Source: Haematobia irritans (lineage: Eukaryota; Arthropoda; Insecta; Diptera; Muscidae). Taken from it: DNA of 64,000 nucleotides. The notes under the pieces were generated by a model. That model was not told the DNA's origin and made no database searches. It was given only the letters and a program-made list of their open reading frames with translations. Both the position numbers and the translations under genes were made by a program. The DNA lies in NCBI RefSeq assembly GCF_050003625.1, contig NC_134397.1, positions 221,464,537 through 221,528,536 on the forward strand. The letters are read 5' to 3'. Of this stretch, positions 22,441-34,820 are shown piece by piece (the stretch's first letter is position 1; each line of letters opens with the position of its first letter).

Positions 22441-23318
22441 CTGTCGTGAGTCACAAAAATAATTTCTTCGTGAGTATGCGTTAGTAATGAATTTTTGGAA
22501 AATTGCGCTGTCTAACATTATGACTTCGCTTACAATTTTAGTGACACCTACACTGTGAGAAAAACTTCGTTTTTTCGCTTACTTTGCGTCAGCGTGGATA
22601 CTATCAAAAATATGCCAAACTGTCGTGAGTCACAAAAATAATTTCTTCGTGAGTAATGAATTTTTGGAAAATTGCGCTGTCCAACATTATGACTTCGCTT
22701 ACAATTTTAGTGACACGTACACTGTGAGAAAAACTTCGTTTTTTCGCTTACTTTGCGTCAGCGTGGATACTATCAAAAATATACCAAACTGTCGTGAGTC
22801 ACAAAAATAATTTCATCGTGAGTATGCGTTAGTAATGAATTTTTGGAAAACTGCGCTGTCGAACATTATGACTTCGCTTACAATTTTAGTGACACGTACA
22901 CTGTGAGAAAAAAATCGTTTTTTCGCTTACTTTCCGTCAGCGTGGATACTATCAAAAATATAGTGTGCGAATGTGCGTGAGCATTAGTAAAACATAACTC
23001 ACGGGCACACCTATACTACAGTATCTGTCAATTCTTGGTAACACTTCGTGTCAAGTAGACTGTATTTCATTTTCTTTTCATTATTCAACAAAATATTATA
23101 GTCTATCTCCTTAAAATCGTTTTTTCGCTTACTTTCCGTCAGCGTGGATACTATCAAAAATATAGTGTGCGAATGTGCGTGAGCATTAGTAAAACATAAC
23201 TCACGGGCACACCTATACTACAGTATCTGTCAATTCTTGGTAACACTTCGTGTCAAGTAGACTGTATTTCATTTTCTTTTCATTATTCAACAAAATATTA
23301 TAGTCTATCTCCTTAAAA
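22441..23318. repeat. Tandem duplications with CGTGAG motifs
   Basis: Three copies of a 170-180-bp unit start with CTGTCGTGAGTCACAAAAAT at 22441, 22620 and 22788. After them, 22911-23112 is repeated at 23113-23314 with no difference that I can find over 202 bp. Confidence 0.85.
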
Positions 23319-24342
23319 AATTTTAAACCATATCATAAAGTTCTGTGACCTGAATAAATAATCCTCAGTTTACTTAATGTGGCTCTATATACACACTATA
23401 TTCCTTGGCTTCATTTCATCGAAACCCCCAGCAAAAAGTTTGCTCAAATTCAAAGTATCTTTTGTACGAGGATTACATTAACATCCAGTCACTGATGGAT
23501 TAATACCTGACCTTTTACCTGAAACAACAATAAACTCATCTGCTCCATCCTTGTCCAACTGCCATGACAGTAAGAAATTTCATTTTCTTACTTTGTCTTC
23601 AGCGATTCATTGCATCCTGGTGGATTTTGTGCGGTTTGGTGTGTGTCTGACCAGTTTTCTATGGCCATTTGTCTTTACTCCACCTTATCTTTGTTAAGCA
23701 ATTGTTCGTCTTGGTTGGCCGGCAAAAGCCAGATATCCTTTAATGGTCCTTTGAATGTCTAGGACGTCGTCATGACATCTTTGTTGTTGCTATTATCATT
23801 AAATTAATTTATTATGGTAATTTAATAACTGTTATTTTATTGTGTCGTTATATCGTGGAGGTCTATTTAGGACGATATCAAAGAAGGGGGATGCGAGAGG
23901 CCAAGTGAAAATAGGAATATTTTAGGGGGAATAAATTTATCCTTTGGACAAAATTAGTTCATTAAAGTTCCTATAAAATATTGTATTAAAATAAGGGAAA
24001 AGAGTGATCACCTAGAATTCATTTCCAGAAAAGAAATTAATTTGTTTTCAAGTACAAACTTAAAATTTGGCAATATCAAAATCTATTTAACGAGAAGCTC
24101 TAATTGAAATTAAATTGAAGTCTGAGAGTATCTCAGTTTTTATACCCTCCACATCGAAATAGCGATTTCCGGTTTCACTTCTTGTACATGTTTATCCCAA
24201 TTGCTAAAAGTATTTAGGATATATCGGTCCAGTTTTGGATATAGCCCCCATACTCTGAATTAAATACTGTCGTAAAACCTAAGATTTCATGTCCTTAAAA
24301 TACGAATGTGAGTTTTGCTTAGCATAGAAGACGCATTTCTAT
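23319..24342. other. Probably unique intergenic DNA
   Basis: No repeat family recognised and no convincing ORF. Confidence 0.35.
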
Positions 24343-24434
24343 TTTTATACCCACCACCATAGAATGGTGACGGGGGTATAATAAGTTTGTCATTCCATTT
24401 GTAACACATCGTAATATCGATTTCCGACTATATA
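24343..24434 (+). repeat. Family B left end, cut by the Himar1-like mariner
   Basis: TTATACCCACCACCATAGAA up to ATTTCCGACTATATA matches the start of family B. The mariner begins at that point and the rest of B is absent on the far side, where a piggyBac-like element starts. Confidence 0.75.
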
Positions 24435-25663
24435 ACAGGCTGGCTGATAAGTCCCCGGTCTGACACATAGATGGCGTCGCTAGTATTCAATGCATATTAT
24501 TTTTATATAGTACCAACCTTCAAATGATTCGTGTCAAAATTTGACGTCTGTAAGTCAATTAGTTTGTGAGATAGAGCGTCTTTTGTGAAGCAACTTTTGT
24601 TATTGTGAAAAAAATGGAAAAAGGAATTTCGTGTTTTGATAAAATACTGTTTTCGGAAGGGAAAAGATACGGTGGAAGCAAAAACTTGGCTTGATAATGA
24701 GTTTCCGGACTCTGCCCCAGGGAAATCAACAATAATTGATTGGTATGCAAAATTCAAGCGTGGGCCGCCCGAAAGAGATGGTTACCGACGAAAACATCAG
24801 AAAAATCCACAAAATGATTTTGAATGACCGTAAAATGAAGTTGATCGAGATAGCAGAGGCCTTAAAGATATCAAAGGAACGTATTGGTCATATCATTTAT
24901 CAATATTTGGATATGCGGAAGCTCTGTGCAAAATGGGTGCCGCACGAGCTCACATTTGACCAAAAACAACAACGTGTTGATGATTCTGAGCGGTGTTTGC
25001 AGCTGTTAACTCGTAATACACCCGAGTTTTTCTGTCGATATGTGAGAATGGATGAAACATGGCTCCATCACTACACTCCTGAGTCCAATCGACAGCGACC
25101 GGTGAACCGTCTCCAAAGCGTGGAAAGACTCAAAAGTCCGCTGGCATAGTAATGGCCTCTGTTTTTTCGAATGCGCATGGAATAATTTCTATCGATTATC
25201 TTGATAAGGGAAAAACCATCAACAATGACTATTTTATGGCGTTATTGGAGCGTTTGAAGGTCGAAATCGCGGCAAAACGGCTCCATATGAAGAAGAAAAA
25301 AGTGTTGTTCCACCAAGACAACGCACCGTGCCACAAGTCATTGAGAACGATGGCAAAAATTCGAATTGCTTCCCCACCCACCGTATTCTCCAGATCTGGC
25401 CCCCAGCGACTTTTTCTTGTTCTCAGACCTCAAAAGGATGCTCGCAAGGAAAAAATTTGGCTGCAATGAAGAGGTGATCGCCGAAACTGAGGCCTATTTT
25501 GAGGCAAAACCGAAGGAGTACTACCAAAATGGTATCAAAAAATTGGAAGGTCGTTATAATCGTTGTATCGCTCTTGAAGGAAACTATGTTGAATAATACA
25601 AACGAATTTTGACAAAAAAATGTGTTTTTCTTTATTAGACCGGGGACTTATCAGCCTACCTGT
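24435..25663 (+). mobile_element. Himar1-like mariner (irritans subfamily)
   Basis: Left end ACAGGCTGGCTGATAAGTCC and the inverted right end (GGACTTATCAGCCTACCTGT) match the known Himar1 terminal repeats closely. TA at 24433-24434 and 25664-25665. Length 1229 bp, slightly short of the usual 1.26 kb because of small deletions in the transposase. Confidence 0.93.
24614..25596 (+). pseudogene. Himar1-like mariner transposase, frameshifted
   Basis: The ATG is at 24614. A single-base loss in the A run just after it shifts the frame, and the recognisable protein resumes from 24636 (IKYCFRKGK, WLDNEFPDSAPGKSTIIDWY). Further shifts occur near 24770, 25120 and 25370. Visible landmarks are MDETWLHHY (first D), VLFHQDNAPCHKS (second D) and PPYSPDLAPSDFFLF (third D, DD34D type), ending EGNYVE and TAA. 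It cannot make full-length enzyme. Family members cut and paste DNA at TA sites. Confidence 0.92.
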
Positions 25664-25666
25664 TAA

Positions 25667-27258
25667 CCCTTTCGACCCTAAAGTTGCCTGTGGGCAACTT
25701 TTTGTATTTTGAGACTCACTGTCAGCGTTGTTTTTGTTTTTGTTCATAAAACTGTAACGGTATCGAAAGCTACAAGTGTTTTCTTCAAGTTGAATGAAAA
25801 ATCAGCTAATTTGGTTGTCAATTAGCAAAAAATTTTCATTAATACGCACGTACCTCAAGAAAAAAATATTTGCGAATTTAAAAAGAGGTTTTTATACATG
25901 TGACATTTTTCAAAAATTACAACTAAAATGTTGAAAGTTCTTATTAAATCTATTGTAGTACATGTCAAGTAAAATATTTCTGGAAGTCAAATCTTAGAAT
26001 TGCAAAAAAACAACAGATGGGAAATTTTTAAAATTGAAAAGTTGCCTGTGGGCAACATTGGGCAATTGTGGTAGTAAAATTACATATTTTTGAACATAAG
26101 ACCTGGAGAAAAAAGGTTTGAAAAACAATGATTTTGAAAAAATTTTGAACTTCAATTGGGATGTCCCAGTGACGAGAAATGCGGCGATGATTTGGAAGGA
26201 ATGAATTTGGAAGGAATCAGAAAAAGGGAGGAAGCCACTTCTTGGCAACATACTAGTGGATTAGCACGAATATCGACGCTTTATAATACTTTGGTTTTTT
26301 ACACCGCCAGTTAAATTGACATGGGTTAAAAAAAAAAAAAAAAAACATTTTCGTGAGTCACGCGTGATTCACGCGAAGTCGTGAATGAAATTTAAACGAA
26401 ATCTCGTGAATGTGCGTGAACGGGATTAAAGAAAAATGTGTGGCGCGTGAGCGTGAGTAAAAATCAAATTGTGTTCGTGATTGTGAGTGAGTAAACTTTC
26501 TCCGAAATCACGCTCCCGATAAAAATTTACTTTCACGATCCAACTCACGCTCAAGATAAAATTCACGTTAACAATAAAATTCATATTCACGATAAAATTC
26601 GCACTCACGGTAAAACAGACACAAAAAGTCACAATCACGAACAAATTCACGTTCACGATTAAATTCAAGCTCACCGATTTTAATCCCCTTTACATATTTA
26701 ATCACGCTTAAGATTTCAATAGCGTGAGTCACGAGAAATTTCGTTAATTACCAGAATTTTATTGAGCCACGAAAATTGTCGTGTTCCGAAAATATTCGTG
26801 ACTTACGAGATTTGTCGTGAATTACGAAAATAGTCGTGAATCGTGCGAAAGCGTGAGACATAAACATTGTTCATGTGTGAGCGTGTGCGAGTATGACTTT
26901 TCATTTCGTGACCGTGAATTCCTACCCACATGGCATGCGTGAGTACAAATATTTCTTCGTGAATGTGTTTGAGCGTGATTGAAATTCCACTCACGCGCAC
27001 ATCTAAGTATATATTTACTGTAAAATAACAAAAAACCTAACAAAAATCCAATAAAACGTAATACGTCTATCATTACAAAACAAAATAGTTTGTAGTCACA
27101 ATTGCCCAAAGTTGCCCACAGGCAACATTCTCTACCGCCTAAACGAATGGGCGTGGCGACCCGAAATTTTGGCTAGACACTTCTTAAATGACTTCAACAT
27201 GATTAAAAGTAAAAAAAAAAAATTTTGCTATACCTATAAAAATTCGGGGTCGAAAGGG
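25667..27258. mobile_element. Non-autonomous piggyBac-like element
   Basis: Ends CCCTTTCGACCC and GGGGTCGAAAGGG are inverted. TTAA at 25663-25666 and 27259-27262 is the piggyBac target duplication. Palindromic AAAGTTGCC-TGTG-GGCAACTTT-type motifs sit near both ends (25680-25703 and 27106-27127), with a third at 26038-26061. No transposase. The left TTAA overlaps the outer T and TA of the mariner. Confidence 0.85.
26345..27005. repeat. CGTGAG/CTCACG hexamer-rich region inside the piggyBac-like element
   Basis: Dozens of CGTGA(G/A/T)T and TCACG words on both strands, irregularly spaced. Related clusters are at 22441-23210 and 37276-37680. Confidence 0.7.
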
Positions 27259-27262
27259 TTAA

Positions 27263-27440
27263 GAATGAATTACAGGGAGCTTAATATAGTAATCATTTGG
27301 CGCCAATTATTTTTTGCTTCAATTTTATTTAACTTTTGCTTTCATGAGAAGGAAGAATTTCGTAAATGGTAGTTTCAAATCCAAAAACGCCCGTAAATCG
27401 TTCTGATTTTAACAACGCATTATAAAAATAAAAAAAAACA
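27263..27440. other. No recognised gene
   Basis: Short AT-rich interval between two elements. Confidence 0.35.
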
Positions 27441-28665
27441 ACAAGTATATATGGCCGTAAGTTCGGCCAGGCCGAAACTTATGTACCCTCCACCATGGAT
27501 TGCGTAGAAACTTCTACTAAAGACTGTCATCCACAATCGAATTACTTGGCTTGCGGATGCAAGGTATCTTAAAACTTCCTAATACTGTAAATTAGTCCAG
27601 TTTGACGAAATTTTCTATAGAAATAAAATTTTGACAAAATTTTATATAGAAATAACATTTTGACAAAACTTTCTATAGAAATAAAATGTTGACAAAATTT
27701 TCTATAGAAATAAAATTTTAACAAAACATTCAATAGAAATTTTCATACATTATTTTTGGCTCGAGTGGCAACTATGATTATGAACCGATATGGACCAATT
27801 TTTCCATGGTTGTTAGAGACATTATACTAACACCACGTACAAATTTCATCCGAATCGGATGAATTTTGCTCCTCCAAGTGTTTCCGTAGGTCAAATCTGG
27901 GGATCGATTTATACGGGGGCTATATATACTTATGGACCGATATATACCAATTTTTGCATGGTTGTTAGAGACCATATACTAACACCACGTTCCAAATTTC
28001 AACCGCATCTGATGAATTTTGCTCCTCCAAGGGGATCCATAAGCCAAATCTGAGCTTCGGTTTATATGGGGGCTATATATAATTGTGGACCGATTTGGAC
28101 CAATTTTTGCATGGTTGTTAGATACCATATGCTTACACCTCGTACCACATTTCAACCGGATCGGGTGAATTTGGCCTCGCCAAGATGCTCCGGAGGTCAA
28201 ATGTGGAGACCGTTTTATGGGGGGGGGGGGGGGATATATATAATTATGGACCGATATGAACCAATTTTTTCATGATTGTTAGAGACCATATACTAACACC
28301 ACGTACCAAATTTCAACCGGATCGGATGAAATTTGCTTCTCTAAGAGGCTCCGCAAGCCAAATCTAGGCGTCGGTTTATATGGGGGCTATACGTAAAAGT
28401 GGTCCAATATTGTCCATTTGCAATACCATCTGACCTACATCAGTAACAACTACTTATGCCTAGTTTCAAGTCGATAGCTTGTTTCGTTCGAAAGTTAGCG
28501 TGATTTCAACAGACGGACGGACGGATGGACATGCTTAGATGGACTCAGAATTTCACCACGACCCAGAATATATACTTTATGGGGTCTTAGACCAATATTT
28601 CGATGTGTTACAAACGGAATGACAAAGTTAATATACCCCCCATCCTATGGTGGAGGGTATAAAAA
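27441..28665 (+). repeat. 153-bp-period repeat, family A copy 2
   Basis: ACAAGTATATATGGCCGTAAG at the left and GGTGGAGGG then TATAAAAA at the right, as in copy 1. Four 153-bp-type units follow an internal block of the 29-bp CTATAGAAATAAAATTTT minisatellite (27600-27745). A 12-G run is at 28219-28231. Confidence 0.83.
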
Positions 28666-30264
28666 TGGAGTAGAATTTAATTAAATTTTCCCATAAAAAG
28701 TTCACTTTTTTCTGTGTAATTTTTCTACATGTGAAAAACCGTATATTTTTTAATTTTTTAATTTTAAAAACAACTACCTTAACAAAACAAAAAAACATCT
28801 GCACTAAATTCACATGGTAATCATCACATTTTTATTATCCTCTTGCGAATACATAAATAAAAGATAAAAACCAAAAGGAAACCAGCTTCCATATCTAAAC
28901 AAAGGTCATAGAAATTGTAAATTTTAGACAAAAAACATATTAAGTTATAAAGGACACCAGAGTAGTGAACTTAAAGTTTCCACAAGGTTCTATACTTTAT
29001 TTTTTATAATAAAATAGGCACATGAAATTTGGAAGGTAAATTAAAATTGAAAATAGGATTGTTACACGCCTACATGTACGATGGTTGCCTTTTGTATTTC
29101 GGGATAAAAGAACAAAAATTATAAAATCTAATTAAGTTTCCGAATTGTTTTATTAAAAAGGAGAAAATGATAGTATGAGAAAATCAAATTTTTGTTTACA
29201 TCTAAAAGAATATTCCATACTAAATTAGTTGGTTGGCGAAATTCTAGTTTTAGAGGAAATATTTTTTATGAGTTATAGATTCATTTGACACGAATTTAAC
29301 ATTGAGTCAAATTTTTTCCTTATAATATTTTCATAATTAATTTCATATTAATTCCAAACTGAAAATCCCACTTTTTTTCGTTACATGAATAAAAAGAAAT
29401 ATTTGTTTTAGAAAATTGAATTTCCTTACCCTAAGCAAATTGAATTATTTAAATTAAATTTTTTATCACCTTAACTAGATAGTCTGCTTCATGGCTGGGT
29501 GACGGAGAGGGCTGAAGGAATATTTGCTCTAATCAAAGACTAGATGTCACATGGACAAGAACAAGAAATAAACGACCATTTTGGACATCATGTTGTTCCT
29601 ACTTGACCGCTGAAAATAGACAAAAAAGTGTTTCTCACATGCACGTGTCGAACCAAATAATGCAGCATTTGAAATGATAGCAATGACGACAATGATGATT
29701 ATACATTTGGTCTTTTCTCAAATGTGCCCAATATCATGGTGACCATGATGGCAAATAAGTCATACCCCGAAAACACGGTTAAAGTAATCGGTCAAAAAAA
29801 AAGTGTTCACAGCTTAGATACCTTTGGAGGATGAAAGTATTTTTGTTGTATCCTGAACAATGATGACATGATAACCGCTGAAGAATTTTGGTTTTCATAT
29901 GGACAATAATAGTTGTCGCATTTTTATACAGTGGAATGAAATTAGAAATTTTGCATGTAAATAAAAACAAGAAATAAATGAAACTCTTGCTCATATGATG
30001 TTTTGATGAGTTAAAAATATTAGTCACATACGTCATATTTTTTAGAGGTTTAAATTTTTTCCATAATAAAAATATCAAAAAAAAATCGTATAAAAATGGC
30101 GTATTTTGGATTCTATGCATAAAATACTATCGTTTGGATCGTTTTTTTCTCGCAGTAAAAAAAGTTTGTTTGGATGCAAAGTATATCATTTTTGTAATAA
30201 ACCTGGACATCGTTTGCGGTAAGTAAAAACAATTTAATAAAGACAGACTCAACATTTTTTTATT
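28666..30264. other. No recognised gene or mobile element
   Basis: AT-rich and probably unique. Short ORFs without similarity that I recognise. Confidence 0.4.
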
Positions 30265-32105
30265 TTTTATACCCTCCACCATAGGATAGGGGTATATTAA
30301 CTTTGTCATTCCGTTTGTAACACATCGAAATATTGCTCTTAAACCCCATAAAGTATATATATTCTGGGTCGTGGTGAAATTCTGAGTCGATCTGAGCATG
30401 ACCGTCCGTCTGTTGACATCACGCTAACTTCCGCACGAAACAAACTATCGACTTGGAACTTGGCACAAGTAGTTGTTATTGATGTAGGTCTGATGGTATT
30501 GCAAATGGATCATATCGGTCCACTTTTACGTATAGCCCCCATATAAACGGACCCCCAAATTTGGCTTGCGAATCCTCTAAGAGAAGCAAATTTCATCCGA
30601 TCCGGCTGAAATTTGGTACATGGTGTTACAATATGATCTCTAACAACCATGCGAAAATTGGTCCACATCGGTCCATAATTACATATAGCCCCCATATAAA
30701 CCGATCCTCCGATTTGGCTTGCGAATCCTCTAAGAGAAGCAAATTTCATCCGATCCGGCTGAAGTTTGGTACATGATGTTATTTTTGTTATATATGTTAT
30801 ATATGGTCTCTAACAACCATGCAAAAATTGGTCCACATCGGTCCATAATTATATATAGCCCCCATATAAACCGATCACCAGATTTGACCTCCGGAGCCTC
30901 TTGGAAGACCAAAATTCATCTGATTCAGTTGAAATTTGGTATGTGGTGTTAATATATGGCCTCAAAAACCCATGCATAAATTGGTCGAAATCGGTCCATA
31001 ATTATATATTTGCCCCATATAAACCGATCCCCAGATTTGACCTCCGGAGACCCTTGGAAGAGCAAAATTCATCCGATTCGGTTGAAATTTGGTACATGAT
31101 GTTAATATATGGTATCCAACAACCATGCAGGAATTGGTTCATATCATCCATAATTATATATAGCCCCCATATAAACCGATCCCCAGATTTGACCTCCGGT
31201 GCCTTTTGGAGAAGCAAAATTCATCCGATCTGGTTGAAATTTGGTACTTGGTGGTAGTATATGATATTTAATAACCATGCCAAAAATGGTCCATATCAGT
31301 CCATAATCATATATAGCCCCCGTATAAACCGATCCCGAGATTTGGTTTTGGAGCCTCTTGGAGGAGCAAATTTCATCCTGAGAGTCTGTTGAAATTTGGT
31401 ACATTGTGCTAGTATATGGCCGTCAACAATCATGCCTAACTAGGTCAATATCGGTCTATAGTAATATATAGCCTTCAGATAAATCGATCCCCAATCACAC
31501 AAAAATTGGTCCATATCAAGTCCATAATTGTATATAGCCCCCATACGTAGAAAAAAAATTCACGAAAAATTTTCCAATTAAAATTTTAATTGAGTTTTAA
31601 AAAATATTCAATTAATAATTTAATTGAATCAACAAATTTTTTAATTGAAACAAAAATCAATCACGAAAATTAATAGTATCAATTAATTTTTTAATTGGAT
31701 TTTTTAATTGACCTTCAATTAATTTTTTAATTGATACTATCATATCTGTGATTGAAGGCATTTCAATTAAAAATTAATTGGATCAATTAATTTCGTGATT
31801 GAATCAGATTTTTTTTTTTGTGTGTATAAGCGACCTCCATATTGCAATTCTGGCTCTCTACGTACCGTGCAAAAGTCCATATCGATTCGCAATTATTTGT
31901 AGACTAACCTATACATAACTTTTTGTCTAATGTATACCACGTACTCACAACTCACAATTTAGAAAACGATGTTAAGAAGTTTTAAGATACCACAACCCAA
32001 GTAATTCGGTTGTGGATGACAGTCTTTCGTAGAAGTTTCTACGCAATCAATGGTGGAGGGTACATAAGATTTGGCCTGGCCGAACTTAAGGCTGTATATA
32101 TTTGT
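30265..32105 (-). repeat. 153-bp-period repeat, family A copy 3 (opposite orientation)
   Basis: The reverse strand matches copies 1 and 2 from GGGTATAAAAAA at 30265 to the GGCCTGGCCGAAC palindrome and GTATATA end near 32100. It contains about seven units. A 279-bp MITE is inserted at 31546. Confidence 0.85.
31546..31824 (+). mobile_element. 279-bp AATTGA-rich MITE (family D), complete
   Basis: Flanked by TA (31544-31545 and 31825-31826). Taking it out with one TA restores the family A text CCCCCATATAAGCG seen in copy 1. Ends CGTAGAAAAAAA and TTTTTTTTTTGTGTG. No coding capacity. Confidence 0.85.
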
Positions 32106-32334
32106 TTGTTTTCGGGCTGATTGCATCTTTTCCTCATATTTCTATCTTCCATACGCTATATTTAGCTATCTCCTTATCTTTCCCTTCTGTAATTTGCCCG
32201 GATGGAGAACCGAATCACGGACACGGCTTCCACAGATGATAAATTTTTTATTGTTTGGTAGATTGGTAGAATTCTTTATATTTTGGTGAATTTTGCAAAA
32301 TATTCCTCGCCAACTAAGATGTACTTCAATTTTT
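32106..32334. other. Remnant with tRNA-like fragment and GGTAGAATTC motif
   Basis: TTTGCCCGGATGGAGAACCG near 32195 resembles the 3' part of the family F tRNA-like module. The TTTGGTAGATTGGTAGAATTC text precedes 29-bp arrays here and at 54000. Confidence 0.35.
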
Positions 32335-33390
32335 ATAGAAATACAATTTTGACAAAATTTTCTATAGAACTAAAATTTTGACAAAATTTTCTATAGAAAT
32401 AAAATTTTGAGAAAATTTTCTATAGAAATAAAAATTTGACAAAATTTTCTATAGACATAAAATTTTTGAAAAAAATTTCTAGAGAAATAAAATTTTGTGA
32501 AAAATATCTATAGAAATAAAATTTTGAGAAAATTTGTATAGAAATAAAATTTTGAGAAAATTTGTATAGAAATAAAATTTTGACAAAATTTTCTATGGAA
32601 ATAAAATTTGGATAAAATTTGTATGGAAATAAAATTTTAACGAAATTTTCTACAGAAATGAAATTTTGACACAATTTTCTAGAGAAATAAAATTTTGCCA
32701 AAATTTTTTATAGAAATAAAATTTTGAGAAAATTTGTATAGAAATTTTATGAAAATGTTTATAGAATTAAAATTTTTTGACAAAATTTTCTATAGAAATA
32801 AAATCTTGAAAAAATTTTCTACATAAATAAAATTTAATTTCCATAGAAATAAAATTTTGACACAATTTTGTATAGAAAAAAAAAACATTTTGATAAAAGT
32901 TTCTGGAAAAATGAAATTTTGACATAATTTTATAAAGAAACAAAATTTTGGCAAAATTTTGATGAAAAACTTCAAAATAATTTTTTTTAGGCTCAGTTAG
33001 ACTATTATGCCCGTTGTGATACCACAATGGTGAACTTTTAGGCCCAGTTAGACTATTATGTCCGTTGTGATACCACAATGGTGAACTTCTCTCTTAGTAC
33101 TTAGTGCTGCCCCATGTTTAGCTTTATTCTTTCCCCCAAACGAAACAAACAAATATCGTTTTCCATTGCTTTTCGCTGAAATAAAATTTTATGAAAATTG
33201 TTATAGAAATAAAATTTTGACAAAATTTTCTATAGAAATGAAATTTTGACAAAATTTTTTATAGAAATAAAATTTGTATAGAAATAAAATTTTATGAAAA
33301 TTTTTATAGAATTAAAATTTTGAAAAAATTTTTAAAAAAATTTCTACAGAAATAACATTTTAGAAAATTTTAGAAAATTTATTTGACAGA
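32335..33390 (-). repeat. 29-bp minisatellite array with an embedded SINE 3' fragment
   Basis: Degenerate units of TTTTCTATAGAAATAAAATTTTGA(C/G)AAAA. At about 32990-33165 the array is broken by two copies of GTGATACCACAATGGTGAACTT, which is SINE 3' text. Confidence 0.8.
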
Positions 33391-33680
33391 AAAATTTGAG
33401 ACAAGCGGTAGAGTGCATTGAAAATCATTTAAATTTGTACAAATTATTTATTTAGAAAAATATCACAAAAATGTTTAATTCACATCCGAAACACTGAATT
33501 CAGATCACATCCTAAAAGGAGATTCAAATTCAGTGCAACGGCTGTTGAATTGGTGGACATCCATCCTATGACAAGCCCATGTTAAACTCATCGCTTCTGC
33601 GCTACTTTTGCACCACTTCCGGATCCAAAAAAAACATTTTCACTTCTTTTTTTGGCGAAGCTTTTTTTACTGGGATATAT
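33391..33680 (-). repeat. Family J fragment
   Basis: Reversed copy of family J: CAACGGCTGTTGAA, GGTGGACATCC, CATCGCTTCTGCGC, TTTGCACCACTTCCGGATCC, ending CTTTTTTTACTGGG. Full-length relatives are at 41502 and 59747. Confidence 0.7.
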
Positions 33681-33870
33681 TACTATATTAAATTTTTACT
33701 ATGAAACTTCAAAATGTGCGTAACTAAAGACTTAAAGTCAGAGAAGGAGTGCTTGATAGAGACGAAAATCACTGTGTTTTTGGTTCAAAAATGATGTTTT
33801 TTGTTGCACGAAAACTATAACAACAGAAAAACGTTTTCCAAACGATTTTTGTGTCATTGCGTGAAATATT
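33681..33870 (-). repeat. Family F fragment abutting family J
   Basis: Matches one arm of the twin-tRNA element (GACTTAAAGTCAGAGAA, AACGTTTTCC). The J end meets F after ATATTACTATATT, the same junction as at 59746/59747. Confidence 0.65.
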
Positions 33871-34820
33871 GAAACTTTGAGGAACCCAAGTGGTTTATAA
33901 AATTTCTTAAAATTATGACCACATACTTACTACATCCACCCATTGAGTGTGAATCTCATCATTTGCAAAAAAAAAAAAAAAACAAACAAAACAAGAAATG
34001 ACCAGCAATTTGCCAATTCGTTTAGTATTTATCACACAAATGGGAAGGACATTAACATCATTTATCTAGATTAGTTTTTGTACATGGCAATGATAAGGCT
34101 AAAGCAGGGTTGATGGGAGGTCCCCATGTATGATGCATCACAGAAACCGTTAAGCGCTCAACTTCAAAATAAACGCTTAACACGATTTTGTTGTGTTCAT
34201 ATCACGCCTCTCATTTTTCACCACTAACACCACCCACATAAAATCACAATTACGATAGCAGCAGTGTTTGTTATTCCTAATCGTAAACTCAATCGTAAGG
34301 ATTTTCTAGTAATTACAATATTCTATAGTCATAGGAAACACAATCAGTAAAGAAAAATTCTTATCTATGATTTTATTGCCAAAGAAAAGAAAAACCGAAC
34401 TATTACAAATTTTCTATTTCTTTTGTACTGTGAAAGGATTTATGGATAGTTTTTTTTCAATTTCTCGCTTTTTGAAGGATTTCAAGGATGTCGAATACGA
34501 CGAGCCTTTATAATAGTAGTAAAACAAAAACAACTATGACCCGAATTTATTTTCGCTTTGTTTTTGGTGTAAATGAATACATATCCTCACCATGTAGAAA
34601 TTGTGTATGTACGTCATCCATACTTTGAATTTGGCCTAATTTTAAATTTGCGTTTTGTTACATTCAATTATATAAGGTTTGCAGTAGAAGTTAATTTTGT
34701 AGTTGACAAACATTTAGAATTTTTTTTTTATTCGCTAACGTAATTTTGCACAGTACAAATCATGGAATCGTTTTAAACTGATGATGACAGTAACGATATC
34801 GGAATTTTCAATTATCCCTA
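33871..34820. other. No recognised gene
   Basis: Probably unique sequence. Confidence 0.35.

Noticed and set aside
22093..22518. 141-codon minus-strand ORF
   Set aside because: It spans the end of a TIR element and simple repeat text, and shows no domain.
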